Shown: in pieces, positions 45,197-52,258 of the stretch
Layout of the letters: each line of letters starts with the position of its first letter
Numbering within the stretch: the first letter of the stretch is position 1
Source of the DNA: Treponema succinifaciens DSM 2489
GTDB taxonomy: Bacteria > Spirochaetota > Spirochaetia > Treponematales > Treponemataceae
DNA: 64,000 nucleotides
Direction: 5' to 3'
Assembly (NCBI RefSeq): GCF_000195275.1
Contig: NC_015385.1
Location: 2,434,501 to 2,498,500 of the forward strand
Made by a program: the position numbers and the translations under genes
Notes under the pieces: generated by a model
What the model saw: only the letters and a program-made list of their open reading frames with translations
Told to the model about the DNA's origin: nothing
Databases searched by the model: none

Positions 45197-45399
45197 ATAT
45201 ATAACTATTTTAACATTACGTGCAGCTAAAGTCTATGGATGGAGGAAAAGCAACTAATTCGTAAGCAAAGCGATTGTATCGCCGTTTTTTACCGCCCTGG
45301 TATACCACTCTCCTTTCCTTGCAACGCCTAGGGTTGCCACCCCTAAGAACCTAGCTTGGTGTTTTTATTACTGCTGCTTTTGATTTTTTTATAAATACC
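45197..45399. other. non-coding spacer with stems, function unknown
   Basis: No gene seen. GCGAT-TGT-ATCGC followed by CGTTTTTT (45270-45290) looks like a plus-strand terminator with no gene before it. GCAAC/GTTGC and a GGTATACC palindrome lie just after. It could be a small RNA, the remnant of a mobile element, or part of the leader of the DUF2804 gene on the other strand. Confidence 0.4.
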
Positions 45400-45491
45400 T
45401 GTCATTGCCGTAGTTGACACGGCAATCTTTCCAACAGATTATCAACCGAGTTTCTTTCAGAAACATCGCAGGGTCAAGCATGATAATGACA
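45400..45491. repeat. palindromic extragenic element with TGTCATT/AATGACA ends
   Basis: A 92-bp element bounded by TGTCATT (45400-45406) and AATGACA (45485-45491), the same ends as the element at 8244-8314. Inside is GCCGT/ACGGC (45407-45423). The right end GGGTCAAGC..GATAATGACA matches the reverse complement of the left end of the 8244 element. It borders the IS110 copy, and such palindromic repeats are common IS110-family targets. Confidence 0.7.
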
Positions 45492-45525
45492 TTAAATCAT
45501 AAAACTCAAAATTGAATCCAATATG

Positions 45526-46767
45526 TTACCTGGCTTTTAGGGCAGCTCTTGCTATGCGGCGGGAAGTTCTTGCTGTTATGGCGGGGTTTATGCAGAGCAT
45601 CGGGCTGTAGTCTATGTCGTTTTTTAAGACTGTGTAGATTATATTGAGGAGCTTGTGGCAGACAAAGCCCATCGACTGAAAATGCGTTTTTCCTTTGGAA
45701 ACCTGCGACTTGTAAACAATTGTTATTTCACGGCAGTGGTTTACGGAAACGAATGAAGCCATCCAAAGGCATCTTCTAAGGTAGCCGGAACCGCGCTTGG
45801 ACATATGGTTTTCGTTCCCAAGAAACTGACCGGACTGCTTTACCGAAGGGTCTATTCCAGCATAAGCGCACAGCTTCTTTGGATTGGCAAAACGGCTTAT
45901 GTCGCCAATTTCACTTAGAATAGAAGCCCCAAGAACTGGTCCAATTCCCGGAATCTGCGTAATCTTTGTTCCGAACGACTTAAAATGCGATGATATGTGC
46001 TTTTCAAGGATTCCAATCTGATTTTGAAGAAGCTCCATCTGGTCCATCATCTGCTTTACAAGAAGCGAAAGTGTCTTGGAAGAAAGCCGGGCGGCAAAAG
46101 AATTGCGGGCAAGGCTTATAAGTTCCTGGGCCTTTTTTAGTCCGAACTTTCCGTTGGAAGCCACCTGAAGAAGCTGGGCAAGATTGTCTTCTCCGAACAA
46201 TGTGATTTCTTCCGGAGTCGTGCAGTGCTTGAGAATTGCAGTAGAAGACTTTCCGAATGTATCCGAAAAAAAGCCTTGGTATTCTGGAAAAATTCTGTCC
46301 ATCATCACAATTATCTTGCGTTTTAAGTTTGCAACCATATCCACAAGGAAAAACCTCTGTCGGCACAGGTCGCGCATCATGAGCATACGGTCATCCGCAA
46401 GCTTTGTTTCTGAATACTGCCCGATTCTGATTACCTGCGCAATTATTTTTGCGTCCACGGAATCTGTCTTTGTTTTTCTGATGTAAAGATTTCGAAGCGC
46501 GTCTGACTGGAGCGGATTTATTACGTGGACCGTTGCGTGATTGTCTGCAAGCCAAGTATACAAGTTAAGCCAGTAATGTCCTGTGGCCTCCATTCCGAAT
46601 TCAAAGTTTTCAAGATTAGAATCTACCGCCGCAAGCTTGTCCATAAGAAACTCGAATCCTTGCTTTGTATTTGTAAATCTGAATGACCTGCCCACAAGAG
46701 TTCCGTCTGGCTTCATTATTGCCGCCTGATGTGATTTTTTTGCGATGTCGATTCCAACTATGTACAT
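45526..46767 (-). CDS. IS110-family transposase (DEDD recombinase)
   Basis: A 413-residue recombinase. The N-terminal RuvC-like domain begins YIVGIDIAKKSHQAAI with the first catalytic Asp, then GMEATGHYW with the Glu, and KTKTDSVDAKIIAQVI with the last acidic pair. The C-terminal Tnp domain has TQIPGIGPVLGASILSEIGD, RFANPKKLCAYAGIDPSVKQ and KRGSGYLRRCLW, which includes the nucleophile-serine region (SKRGSG). It is full length with no internal stop, so it is potentially active. The start ATG is preceded by AAGGGGCAAAT. Confidence 0.96.
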   Translation of the reverse strand: MYIVGIDIAKKSHQAAIMKPDGTLVGRSFRFTNTKQGFEFLMDKLAAVDSNLENFEFGMEATGHYWLNLYTWLADNHATVHVINPLQSDALRNLYIRKTKTDSVDAKIIAQVIRIGQYSETKLADDRMLMMRDLCRQRFFLVDMVANLKRKIIVMMDRIFPEYQGFFSDTFGKSSTAILKHCTTPEEITLFGEDNLAQLLQVASNGKFGLKKAQELISLARNSFAARLSSKTLSLLVKQMMDQMELLQNQIGILEKHISSHFKSFGTKITQIPGIGPVLGASILSEIGDISRFANPKKLCAYAGIDPSVKQSGQFLGNENHMSKRGSGYLRRCLWMASFVSVNHCREITIVYKSQVSKGKTHFQSMGFVCHKLLNIIYTVLKNDIDYSPMLCINPAITARTSRRIARAALKAR

Positions 46768-46774
46768 ATTTGCC

Positions 46775-46925
46775 CCTTGAGTTTAAAGATTGAAGTTTGA
46801 AACGGGACTATCCTGCCCGAAAGTAGCCGAGCCAAAGTCCTATTCTTATGTGCGGGCTCAAGTCCCAAGGAGGCGATTAGGATTCTTCCTGGATAATCCA
46901 GTTCAAACAGTTTTATAATATACCA
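46775..46925 (-). ncRNA. candidate IS110 bridge RNA
   Basis: IS110 elements encode a bridge RNA in the non-coding end upstream of the transposase. On the minus strand, TTGTTT-16-TATATT or TTGCCC-16-TATAAA (about 46924-46956) forms a promoter. It is followed by ~150 bases with several stems: GGATTATCC, CTTGGGACTTGAGCCC and GGGCAGGATAGTCCC. No convincing protein is encoded. The two loops that would pair with target and donor cannot be assigned without folding and without defined ends. Confidence 0.55.
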
Positions 46926-46986
46926 AAACGTCCGGGCAAAACAATAACACAGCCGCTTTTCTTCTATATAAAAGATATTTTTTGTT

Positions 46987-47346
46987 TCAATTTTGGTATG
47001 CACATCCTTTTGCCAAAAGATATACACAGTATTGGTTCATGCTTATTCCTTCGCTTTTTGATTCTTCTGCAAGACGTTTATGAAGGCTTTTTGGCAATCG
47101 TAGTTTGAATTGACCTGAATATTTTTCAACAGGCAAAGGTTCGTTTATTGAAATTCCGTCTTCAATTGCAGCCTCAAACCATGCTTTCTGCGCATCTTTT
47201 GCATTTGATACAGCTTCTTGAATATCGACTCCCGATGAAATGCATCCGGGAAGTTCAGGAAATGAAACAACAAATCCTCCCTCATCTGAATCCGGTTCAA
47301 TTTCCATTTTATATGGAAGCGACATATATTCTTCAATGCTTTTCAT
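46987..47346 (-). CDS. hicB: HicB-family antitoxin
   Basis: A 119-residue antitoxin. The N-terminal partial-RNase-H-like HicB fold has YKMEIEPDSDEGGFVVSFPE, LPGCISSGVDIQEAVSNAKD and a C-terminal ribbon-helix-helix (FKLRLPKSLHKRLAEESKSE). It would bind HicA and repress the hicAB promoter. The start ATG follows GAGGAACAAA and overlaps the hicA end by 14 nt. The reading frame is intact, whereas hicA is damaged. The IS110 element lies immediately beyond its stop. Confidence 0.93.
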   Translation of the reverse strand: MKSIEEYMSLPYKMEIEPDSDEGGFVVSFPELPGCISSGVDIQEAVSNAKDAQKAWFEAAIEDGISINEPLPVEKYSGQFKLRLPKSLHKRLAEESKSEGISMNQYCVYLLAKGCAYQN

Positions 47347-47581
47347 TTTGTTCCTCCTCAACAACTTTCTTGTCCATTTGCACGTATACTTTTTTATAGG
47401 CTAATGATTTGGAATTGTAATAGGATTTTTTCCTTGCTTTCTGAATGTAAAATGGCTGCTCCCCACTTTTTGGTGAGTGCATTGTATAACCAAAACTTTC
47501 AAGTATCTTCTTAAGTTCTGAAAACCTCATGCCATTTGGCAAAGAACTAATTCTGCTTAGAAGTTTTTCCCACTTCGACAT
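47333..47581 (-). CDS. hicA: HicA-like toxin with frame-scrambled centre, probably inactive
   Basis: An open frame of 82 residues whose ends match HicA (KLLSRISSLPNGMRFSELKK and KKVYVQMDKKVVEEE). Residues ~41-60 do not match. Read one base over, the same DNA gives SSHFTFRKQGKNPITIPNH, then a stop codon, then PI, which is the HicA core with its catalytic His. The current frame therefore looks like the result of one extra G in a GGGG tract and one missing A in the AAAAAA tract; the second restores the frame. The RNA-cleaving His is lost. RBS AGGGGA; the strong promoter is intact. Confidence 0.85.
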   Translation of the reverse strand: MSKWEKLLSRISSLPNGMRFSELKKILESFGYTMHSPKSGEQPFYIQKARKKSYYNSKSLAYKKVYVQMDKKVVEEEQNEKH

Positions 47582-47600
47582 AAAAGAATCCCCTGAAAAC

Positions 47601-47629
47601 AATATAAAAGGTGTCGCCAATGGTGTCAA
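47601..47629 (-). promoter_or_regulatory. sigma-70 promoter of hicAB
   Basis: On the minus strand a perfect TTGACA (47624-47629), 17 nt and TATATT (47601-47606). The start falls ~13 nt before the hicA ATG. It points away from OMP3, so it does not serve it. Confidence 0.85.
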
Positions 47630-47665
47630 TTCTTTGAGGTCGGTTTTGAAAAATCTGCCGGGGAA

Positions 47666-47696
47666 CCCCAAGATTTAAACATAAGGAGGCTAAGAG
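47666..47696 (+). repeat. truncated OMP leader in front of OMP3
   Basis: Identity with the OMP1/OMP4 leader begins at CCCCAAG (47666) and runs through AAGGAGG to the ATG. Nothing upstream matches the 313-bp block. The ~85 bp back to the hicA start shows no plus-strand -35/-10 pair. Confidence 0.8.
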
Positions 47697-48884
47697 ATGA
47701 AAAAGACTCTTATCGCGGTCGCAGCGGCTGCCGCACTTACAGCAACTTCTGCTTTCGCAGAAATCACATTTGGAGCATGGCTTCGCACATTGACAGCACC
47801 TGTTGCTTCAAACGGTGAAGACACAGTAGTTGGAACAGCAAACTCATGGGGATGGGGCGCACGTACAGCCCGTATCGACATCAATGGAGTTTCTGAAGAC
47901 GGAAAAGCAGGTTTTGCAATGAACGTTTTCAATGATATGTCGATGGATATATCTGCTGGTGATCGTGCTGTTCTTTGGGTAAAACCAGTTGATATGATTA
48001 AAATATCTGTTGGTAAATACGACTCTCCGGACAACGGACTCCGCGGCGATTTCTGCTACGGCTCATGGAACTGGCTCAGACCTTATAACTGGGGATTCGA
48101 TGGCGAAGGACTCACATTCGACGGAATCTGGCGCAAGGGTATGATGATTGAGGCTGATCCAATCGAAGGACTCCACGCATTCGTTGTTATTCCTATGGAA
48201 GATGCTAATGCTGATTCTTACTATAAGAAAGCAGAAGATACTTACAGAAATGTTCAGATTGGATTTGGATATGCAATTGATGGCGTAGGTAAGCTCAAGG
48301 CACAGTATATTGGTGATGACTCTTACACAACTGATGCAGAAGGCGATAGAGACGAAACAAAGACAACAGGACAGATTGGTGTTGCATTTGACCTTAATGC
48401 TGTTGAGAACCTCTACGTAACAGTTGGCGCAAGATTCGGTATCGCAGACAAGGATTATGCTCCTGACTACCTCAAGATGGCGTTCACAGCAGGTGCTTCT
48501 TACCAGGTTTCTGACGCCATGAAGTTCTCTGTAGACGGCGGTTACAAGCAGTATCAGGACAAAACTGTTGGAAAAGACGGTGATAAAAAAGACAATGAGT
48601 TCTTTGTTGGTGCTGGTGTAGACTATACAATCATGGACGGTCTTAATCTTGCTGCTGATGTTCGCTACAAGAACATTGGATACGGAAAAGAAGGCGATGA
48701 CGGCGCAATCAGCTTCCTCGTTGGAGTTAACAAGTCTGTTTCTAGCAACGGTTCTCTAGGAATCGGTTTCCAGGGCGCAACAAACGGATGCGGATTTGTT
48801 CAGTCAGGCGGAAAAGGTCTTGTTGCTAACGAAGCTGATGACTTCGTATGGGCAATCCCAGTATCTGTAAGCGTTTGGTTCTAG
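47697..48884 (+). CDS. porin-like outer membrane protein, copy 3 (OMP3)
   Basis: A 395-residue paralogue closest to OMP1. It shares the signal peptide, FGAWLR, DNGLRGDFCYGSWNWLRPYNW (in two runs), EGLTFDGIWR, ADPIEGLHAFVVIPM, ENLYVTVGARFGIADKDY and the end DDFVWAIPVSVSVWF, often identical at DNA level. It differs in loops: a short TTDAEGDRDETK replaces the ~50-residue OMP1 loop, and others carry DKKDNE or YGKEGDDG. RBS AAGGAGG is present, but no promoter is seen upstream. It may be a silent copy, read through from elsewhere, or transcribed from an unrecognised promoter. The reading frame is intact. Confidence 0.87.
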   Translation: MKKTLIAVAAAAALTATSAFAEITFGAWLRTLTAPVASNGEDTVVGTANSWGWGARTARIDINGVSEDGKAGFAMNVFNDMSMDISAGDRAVLWVKPVDMIKISVGKYDSPDNGLRGDFCYGSWNWLRPYNWGFDGEGLTFDGIWRKGMMIEADPIEGLHAFVVIPMEDANADSYYKKAEDTYRNVQIGFGYAIDGVGKLKAQYIGDDSYTTDAEGDRDETKTTGQIGVAFDLNAVENLYVTVGARFGIADKDYAPDYLKMAFTAGASYQVSDAMKFSVDGGYKQYQDKTVGKDGDKKDNEFFVGAGVDYTIMDGLNLAADVRYKNIGYGKEGDDGAISFLVGVNKSVSSNGSLGIGFQGATNGCGFVQSGGKGLVANEADDFVWAIPVSVSVWF

Positions 48885-49039
48885 TCGATAAAACGAAGCT
48901 GGCTTCGTTTTACCTCTGACAGTTTTGCTAGCAAAACTGTCGGGCAACAGCGCGTAGCGCGAATGCTGGCGAGTTTGCCTTGCAAGCTAGCGGTGGTACT
49001 GACCAAAGCATAGACCTCCCGGAAGGGAGGTTTTTTTTT
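48885..49039 (+). terminator. OMP3 structured 3' tail and terminator
   Basis: Same tail as OMP1 with two extra stems: CAGTTTTGCTAGCAAAACTG (48919-48940 region) and GCGCGTAGCGC. The final hairpin ACCTCCC-GGAA-GGGAGGT (49014-49031) with nine T is a base-pair-preserving variant of the OMP1 terminator. Confidence 0.85.
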
Positions 49040-49165
49040 CAATAAGTATACACTGGATGACTACGCTCCAAAAAATCATCCAAGCACAGGAACACAACAT
49101 AGCTTTTCTTGAGCAAAGAAGAAATTTATTTTATTGAGCGGCATAAGCAAGTAATATAAGCAATT

Positions 49166-50440
49166 TCATAACGGAATCAATTCCGGGTGCAGCAAGAATT
49201 CTATCAGATTGCAGTGGATTATTCCGTCGTCATCCGAAAAATGAGACGGAATGTCATTCTGTATGATTATCTTTGCAAAAAAGTCCTTGGCAAGTTTTAG
49301 AGAATCAAGTTCCGCCGCAATTTTTTCAGTTGTGCCCATCTGCCATGCGGACTGAATATACACCCGTCTATCGCCTTTGTTCACGACAAAATCGATTTCT
49401 TTTTGTGCGTTTGCGCCTTTTCTTCTATCAACAACAACTCCAATATCAACAGAATATCCGCGCGTAAGCAGTTCGTTGTAGATTATGTTTTCCATAATGT
49501 GCCCGGAATCAATCTGCCTGAATCCCAGCCGTGCATTCCGCAGACCAATATCCGTAAAATAATATTTGTTCGGGTAATCAAAATAATGCTTTCCTCTCAC
49601 ATCGTAACGCTTTGCCTCGCTTATAAGAAAATCATCCTTGCAATACCCGATGTAATCGCTTACCGTGTTCGAGCTGAATTTTTCATTCTTTACGCTTTTT
49701 ATGCTGTTCGTAATATTCAGCGGATTTGTCAAAGAGCTGATAAACGTGCTGAGCAAATTCAGAATGTCGTTCAGCAAATCCGGGCGCTCAATTTTATTCC
49801 GCTCTACAATATCCTTTATGTAGACCTCGTCAAAAAGATTTGAAAGATAGTCCTTGAACTGCTCTTCGGTCTTTAAATGCAGAAGATAAGGAAGTCCGCC
49901 GTAAATCATATAACGGTCAAAGTTGTCTCGCTTGTCGCCTCCAACCGCCTCATTATATTCTGCAAAACTCAATGGAAAAACATGAATCTGCGAGGAACGG
50001 GCGCGGAATTCCGTAGAAATATCCTTGGAAAGCATTTTTGAATTGCTTCCGGTAACATAAACGTCAAGGTTCTTATAATCTTTAAGCTCGTTCAGCATGT
50101 CGTATACTGTGATTTCAAAGCCGTCATTGTCCGGATCCGGAACTGAATAGCAGAACTGGATTTCATCAATAAAAAGATAGAATTTCTCCCTGCCTGCAGA
50201 AACTGTGTTTTCCACAAAATCAGCAAGGACTATAGGATTTCTGTATTTTGCGTATTTACGCTTGTCGAGCTGCAATGTAATAACGTTGTTTTGGGAAGTT
50301 CCGTTTTTGAGGAGATGGTCATAAAAAAGGTCGAAAAGAAGTGTGGATTTTCCAGCCCGGCGGATTCCTGTGATTACCTTTATCTGGCCGTCCCACATAT
50401 AATCCAATAATTTTCTTAAATATAAATCCCGCTTTATCAT
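49166..50440 (-). CDS. AAA-type ATPase with DUF4143 C-terminus
   Basis: A ~424-residue protein of the AAA_14/DUF4143 group. Walker A is GIRRAGKST near residues 26-34; Walker B FYLFIDEIQ and sensor VYVTGSNSKM follow, with SFAEYNE and YMIYGGLPYL typical of the family. The DUF4143 part holds a nuclease-like stretch: HIMENIIYNELLTRGYSV, EIDFVVNKGDRRVYIQSA (E...D...Q). Such proteins are frequent in accessory regions and have no settled function. ATG 50440 is chosen since the promoter TTGACA-17-TATTCT lies upstream of it and overlaps the longer frame. Confidence 0.88.
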   Translation of the reverse strand: MIKRDLYLRKLLDYMWDGQIKVITGIRRAGKSTLLFDLFYDHLLKNGTSQNNVITLQLDKRKYAKYRNPIVLADFVENTVSAGREKFYLFIDEIQFCYSVPDPDNDGFEITVYDMLNELKDYKNLDVYVTGSNSKMLSKDISTEFRARSSQIHVFPLSFAEYNEAVGGDKRDNFDRYMIYGGLPYLLHLKTEEQFKDYLSNLFDEVYIKDIVERNKIERPDLLNDILNLLSTFISSLTNPLNITNSIKSVKNEKFSSNTVSDYIGYCKDDFLISEAKRYDVRGKHYFDYPNKYYFTDIGLRNARLGFRQIDSGHIMENIIYNELLTRGYSVDIGVVVDRRKGANAQKEIDFVVNKGDRRVYIQSAWQMGTTEKIAAELDSLKLAKDFFAKIIIQNDIPSHFSDDDGIIHCNLIEFLLHPELIPL

Positions 50441-50495
50441 TTGAAAGCTATCCTGCACTGAGAATTTACAGCATTTACGTCGTAAGTTCTCAATA

Positions 50496-50524
50496 AGAAT
50501 AGGGAAATTTTCTTTTCCTGTCAA
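50496..50524 (-). promoter_or_regulatory. sigma-70 promoter of the DUF4143 ATPase gene
   Basis: On the minus strand TTGACA (50519-50524), 17 nt and TATTCT (50496-50501). The start is predicted near 50489, ~50 nt before the ATG. Confidence 0.7.
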
Positions 50525-50560
50525 CAATAAAAGGATAAATGGCTCTACGAACTCTACAGA

Positions 50561-50722
50561 CTAATTCCAGAAAAAATTGCTGTTAGGAAACCGTAGTTGC
50601 TGAAACAATCTATTTATTTTGGGACTGAACAAATCAGATAATTCATTTTCGATTAAATCTTCTGCCAGATTTTTATAGTCCAGATTTTCTATTCCGTGGC
50701 CGGAAACTAGCCATTTAAACAC
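50561..50722 (-). pseudogene. possible 3' gene remnant behind the OMP4 cassette
   Basis: A 53-codon open frame (FKWLVSGHGIENLDYKNLAE then DLIENELSDLFSPKINRLFQ) ends in TAG. Its first codons lie in the OMP4 terminator T-run. It has protein-like composition but no RBS, and looks like the end of a gene whose front was replaced by the OMP cassette. Family not recognised. Confidence 0.3.
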
Positions 50723-50905
50723 AAAAAAACCTCCCTTCCGGGAGGCCTATGCTTTGGTCAGTACCACCGCTAGCTTGCAAGGCAAACTAGCAGATTGACC
50801 GAGTTTGCCTTGCAAACTAGCCAGCATTCGCGCTACGCGCTGTTGCCCGACAGTTTTGCTAGCAAAACTGTCAGAGGTAAAATGAAGCCAGCTTCGTTTT
50901 ATCGA
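50722..50905 (-). terminator. OMP4 structured 3' tail and terminator
   Basis: Minus-strand tail with the CTTCGTTTT stem, CAGTTTTGCTAGCAAAACTG, GCGCGTAGCGC and two copies of the TTTGCCTTGCAA stem. The final GCCTCCC-GGAA-GGGAGGT (50729-50746) with TTTTTTTG has its outer pair as a G-U wobble, intermediate between the OMP1 and OMP3 forms. Confidence 0.85.
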
Positions 50906-52258
50906 CTATAACCAAATGTTCAATGCTACAGGAACTGCCCATACGAAGTCATCGTTCTTGCCGTTCTTGTTAGCACCAGCGATTCCTGTAAGTCCGTTTC
51001 CGTTTGTTGCACCCTGGAATCCAACTCCGATGTAGCCGTTGCTAGATACGTTCTTTGTAACTCCAACAAGGAAGCTGATTGCACCGTCGCTATCTCCACC
51101 TGCATTGCTCTTGTAGCGGAGGTCTGCAGCTGCGTTGAGTCCGTCCATGATTACGTAGTCTACACCAGCTCCGATTCCGAATGCGCTGTCATCTTTTCCG
51201 TCTTTTCCTGTGCATTTGTCCTGATACTTGACATAGCCACCAGAAACAGAGAATTTCATAGCGTCAGAAACCTGGTAAGAAGCACCAGCTGTGAACTTCA
51301 TCTTTTCGTTCCACGCATTATATTCTTTATCTGCAATACCGAAGAAAGCACCTACTGTTACATAGAGATTCTCAACTGCGTTGAAGTCAAATGCAACGTT
51401 TACTGTTCCAATCTGCTCGCTGTCTTCTGTGTAAGTTTTTGAGTTGTATTTCCATTCAGGTTCCTCTGATGAACTAGAATCAAGAGACCAAGTTTCATCC
51501 TTATATTTGTTAGCAAGCAAATATTCTTTTGTGGTTTCGCCTTTTTTATGCTCAGCATAGCTTCCGAAATAACCAGCCTTGAGAGTACCAAGACCTTCAA
51601 TTGTATAAGCAGCTGCATACATACCGTTCTTGAATGTATCTTCGATAGTATTTTTTGCATCTTCTGTCGCTGTTTTAGCAACATATTCAGCATTGTTTCC
51701 ACCCCACTTAGCATTGTATACAGGAAGCTGGATTACTGCTACAAGACCATCAACAGGAGTGATTTTTGCCATAAGACCGTTTGTGTGGCTTCCGTTGAAA
51801 GTAAGACCTTCGTCCTCTGCAATCCAGTTGCCCGGTCTGAGCCAGTTCCATGAGCCGTAGCAGAAGTCGCCGCGGAGTCCTGTTTCTCCTCCATCAAACT
51901 TACCAAGAGCAAGCTGAACAGAGCTGGCAGGTTTTACCCAAATGTATGCGTTGTCGCCAACTTCAAGAACCTGTGTTGATCCACCAAAAGTTCCGTCTGC
52001 ATTAACAGTCTGTGCTTTTGTAGCATTGAAGTAAATATCAAGCTTGAATCCAGCGTTTCCGTCTTCTGATGTGCCTGCAACGTTTACTCTTGAAGGTCTA
52101 ATTCCACCCCAAGAGTTTGAAGTTCCTGTAACAATGTCCTCGCCGTTAGACGCTACGCCTGTGATGCTGCGAAGCCATGCTCCGAATGTGATTTCTGCGA
52201 AAGCAGAAGTTGCTGTAAGTGCGGCAGCCGCTGCGACCGCGATAAGAGTCTTTTTCAT
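50906..52258 (-). CDS. porin-like outer membrane protein, copy 4 (OMP4)
   Basis: A 450-residue paralogue. The signal peptide and FGAWLR match OMP1. Shared blocks are GLRGDFCYGSWNWLRPGNW, EGLTFNGSHTNGLMAKITPV, ENLYVTVGAFFGIADKEY, GASYQVSDAMKFSVSGGY and ISFLVGVTKNVSSNGYIGVG. Unique loops occur at about 70-85 (TVNADGTFGGSTQV) and 190-275, the latter rich in Lys/Glu/Ser. It ends VPVALNIWL, so the final residue is Leu rather than Phe. It has the full 313-bp upstream block and an AAGGAGG leader and should be regulated like OMP1. Confidence 0.87.
   Translation of the reverse strand: MKKTLIAVAAAAALTATSAFAEITFGAWLRSITGVASNGEDIVTGTSNSWGGIRPSRVNVAGTSEDGNAGFKLDIYFNATKAQTVNADGTFGGSTQVLEVGDNAYIWVKPASSVQLALGKFDGGETGLRGDFCYGSWNWLRPGNWIAEDEGLTFNGSHTNGLMAKITPVDGLVAVIQLPVYNAKWGGNNAEYVAKTATEDAKNTIEDTFKNGMYAAAYTIEGLGTLKAGYFGSYAEHKKGETTKEYLLANKYKDETWSLDSSSSEEPEWKYNSKTYTEDSEQIGTVNVAFDFNAVENLYVTVGAFFGIADKEYNAWNEKMKFTAGASYQVSDAMKFSVSGGYVKYQDKCTGKDGKDDSAFGIGAGVDYVIMDGLNAAADLRYKSNAGGDSDGAISFLVGVTKNVSSNGYIGVGFQGATNGNGLTGIAGANKNGKNDDFVWAVPVALNIWL

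Larger units (their letters stand above)
45492..46960 (-). mobile_element. IS110-family insertion sequence (ends approximate)
   Basis: Comprises the transposase gene at 45526-46767, a ~190-bp upstream non-coding region able to encode a bridge RNA, and a short downstream end. There are no evident terminal inverted repeats or target duplication, as is normal for IS110. It is inserted between the 45400 palindromic repeat and the hicB stop codon (46987). The ends are estimates: the right end lies in 45492-45525 and the left end in 46930-46986. Confidence 0.75.

Noticed and set aside
45251-45360. T-box or other known riboswitch before the DUF2804 gene
   Set aside because: No T-box sequence, no known aptamer core, and the nearby genes give no metabolic hint.
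46758-47027. 89-codon minus-strand frame upstream of the IS110 transposase
   Set aside because: It covers the structured bridge-RNA region and the hicB end; composition and lack of RBS argue against a protein.
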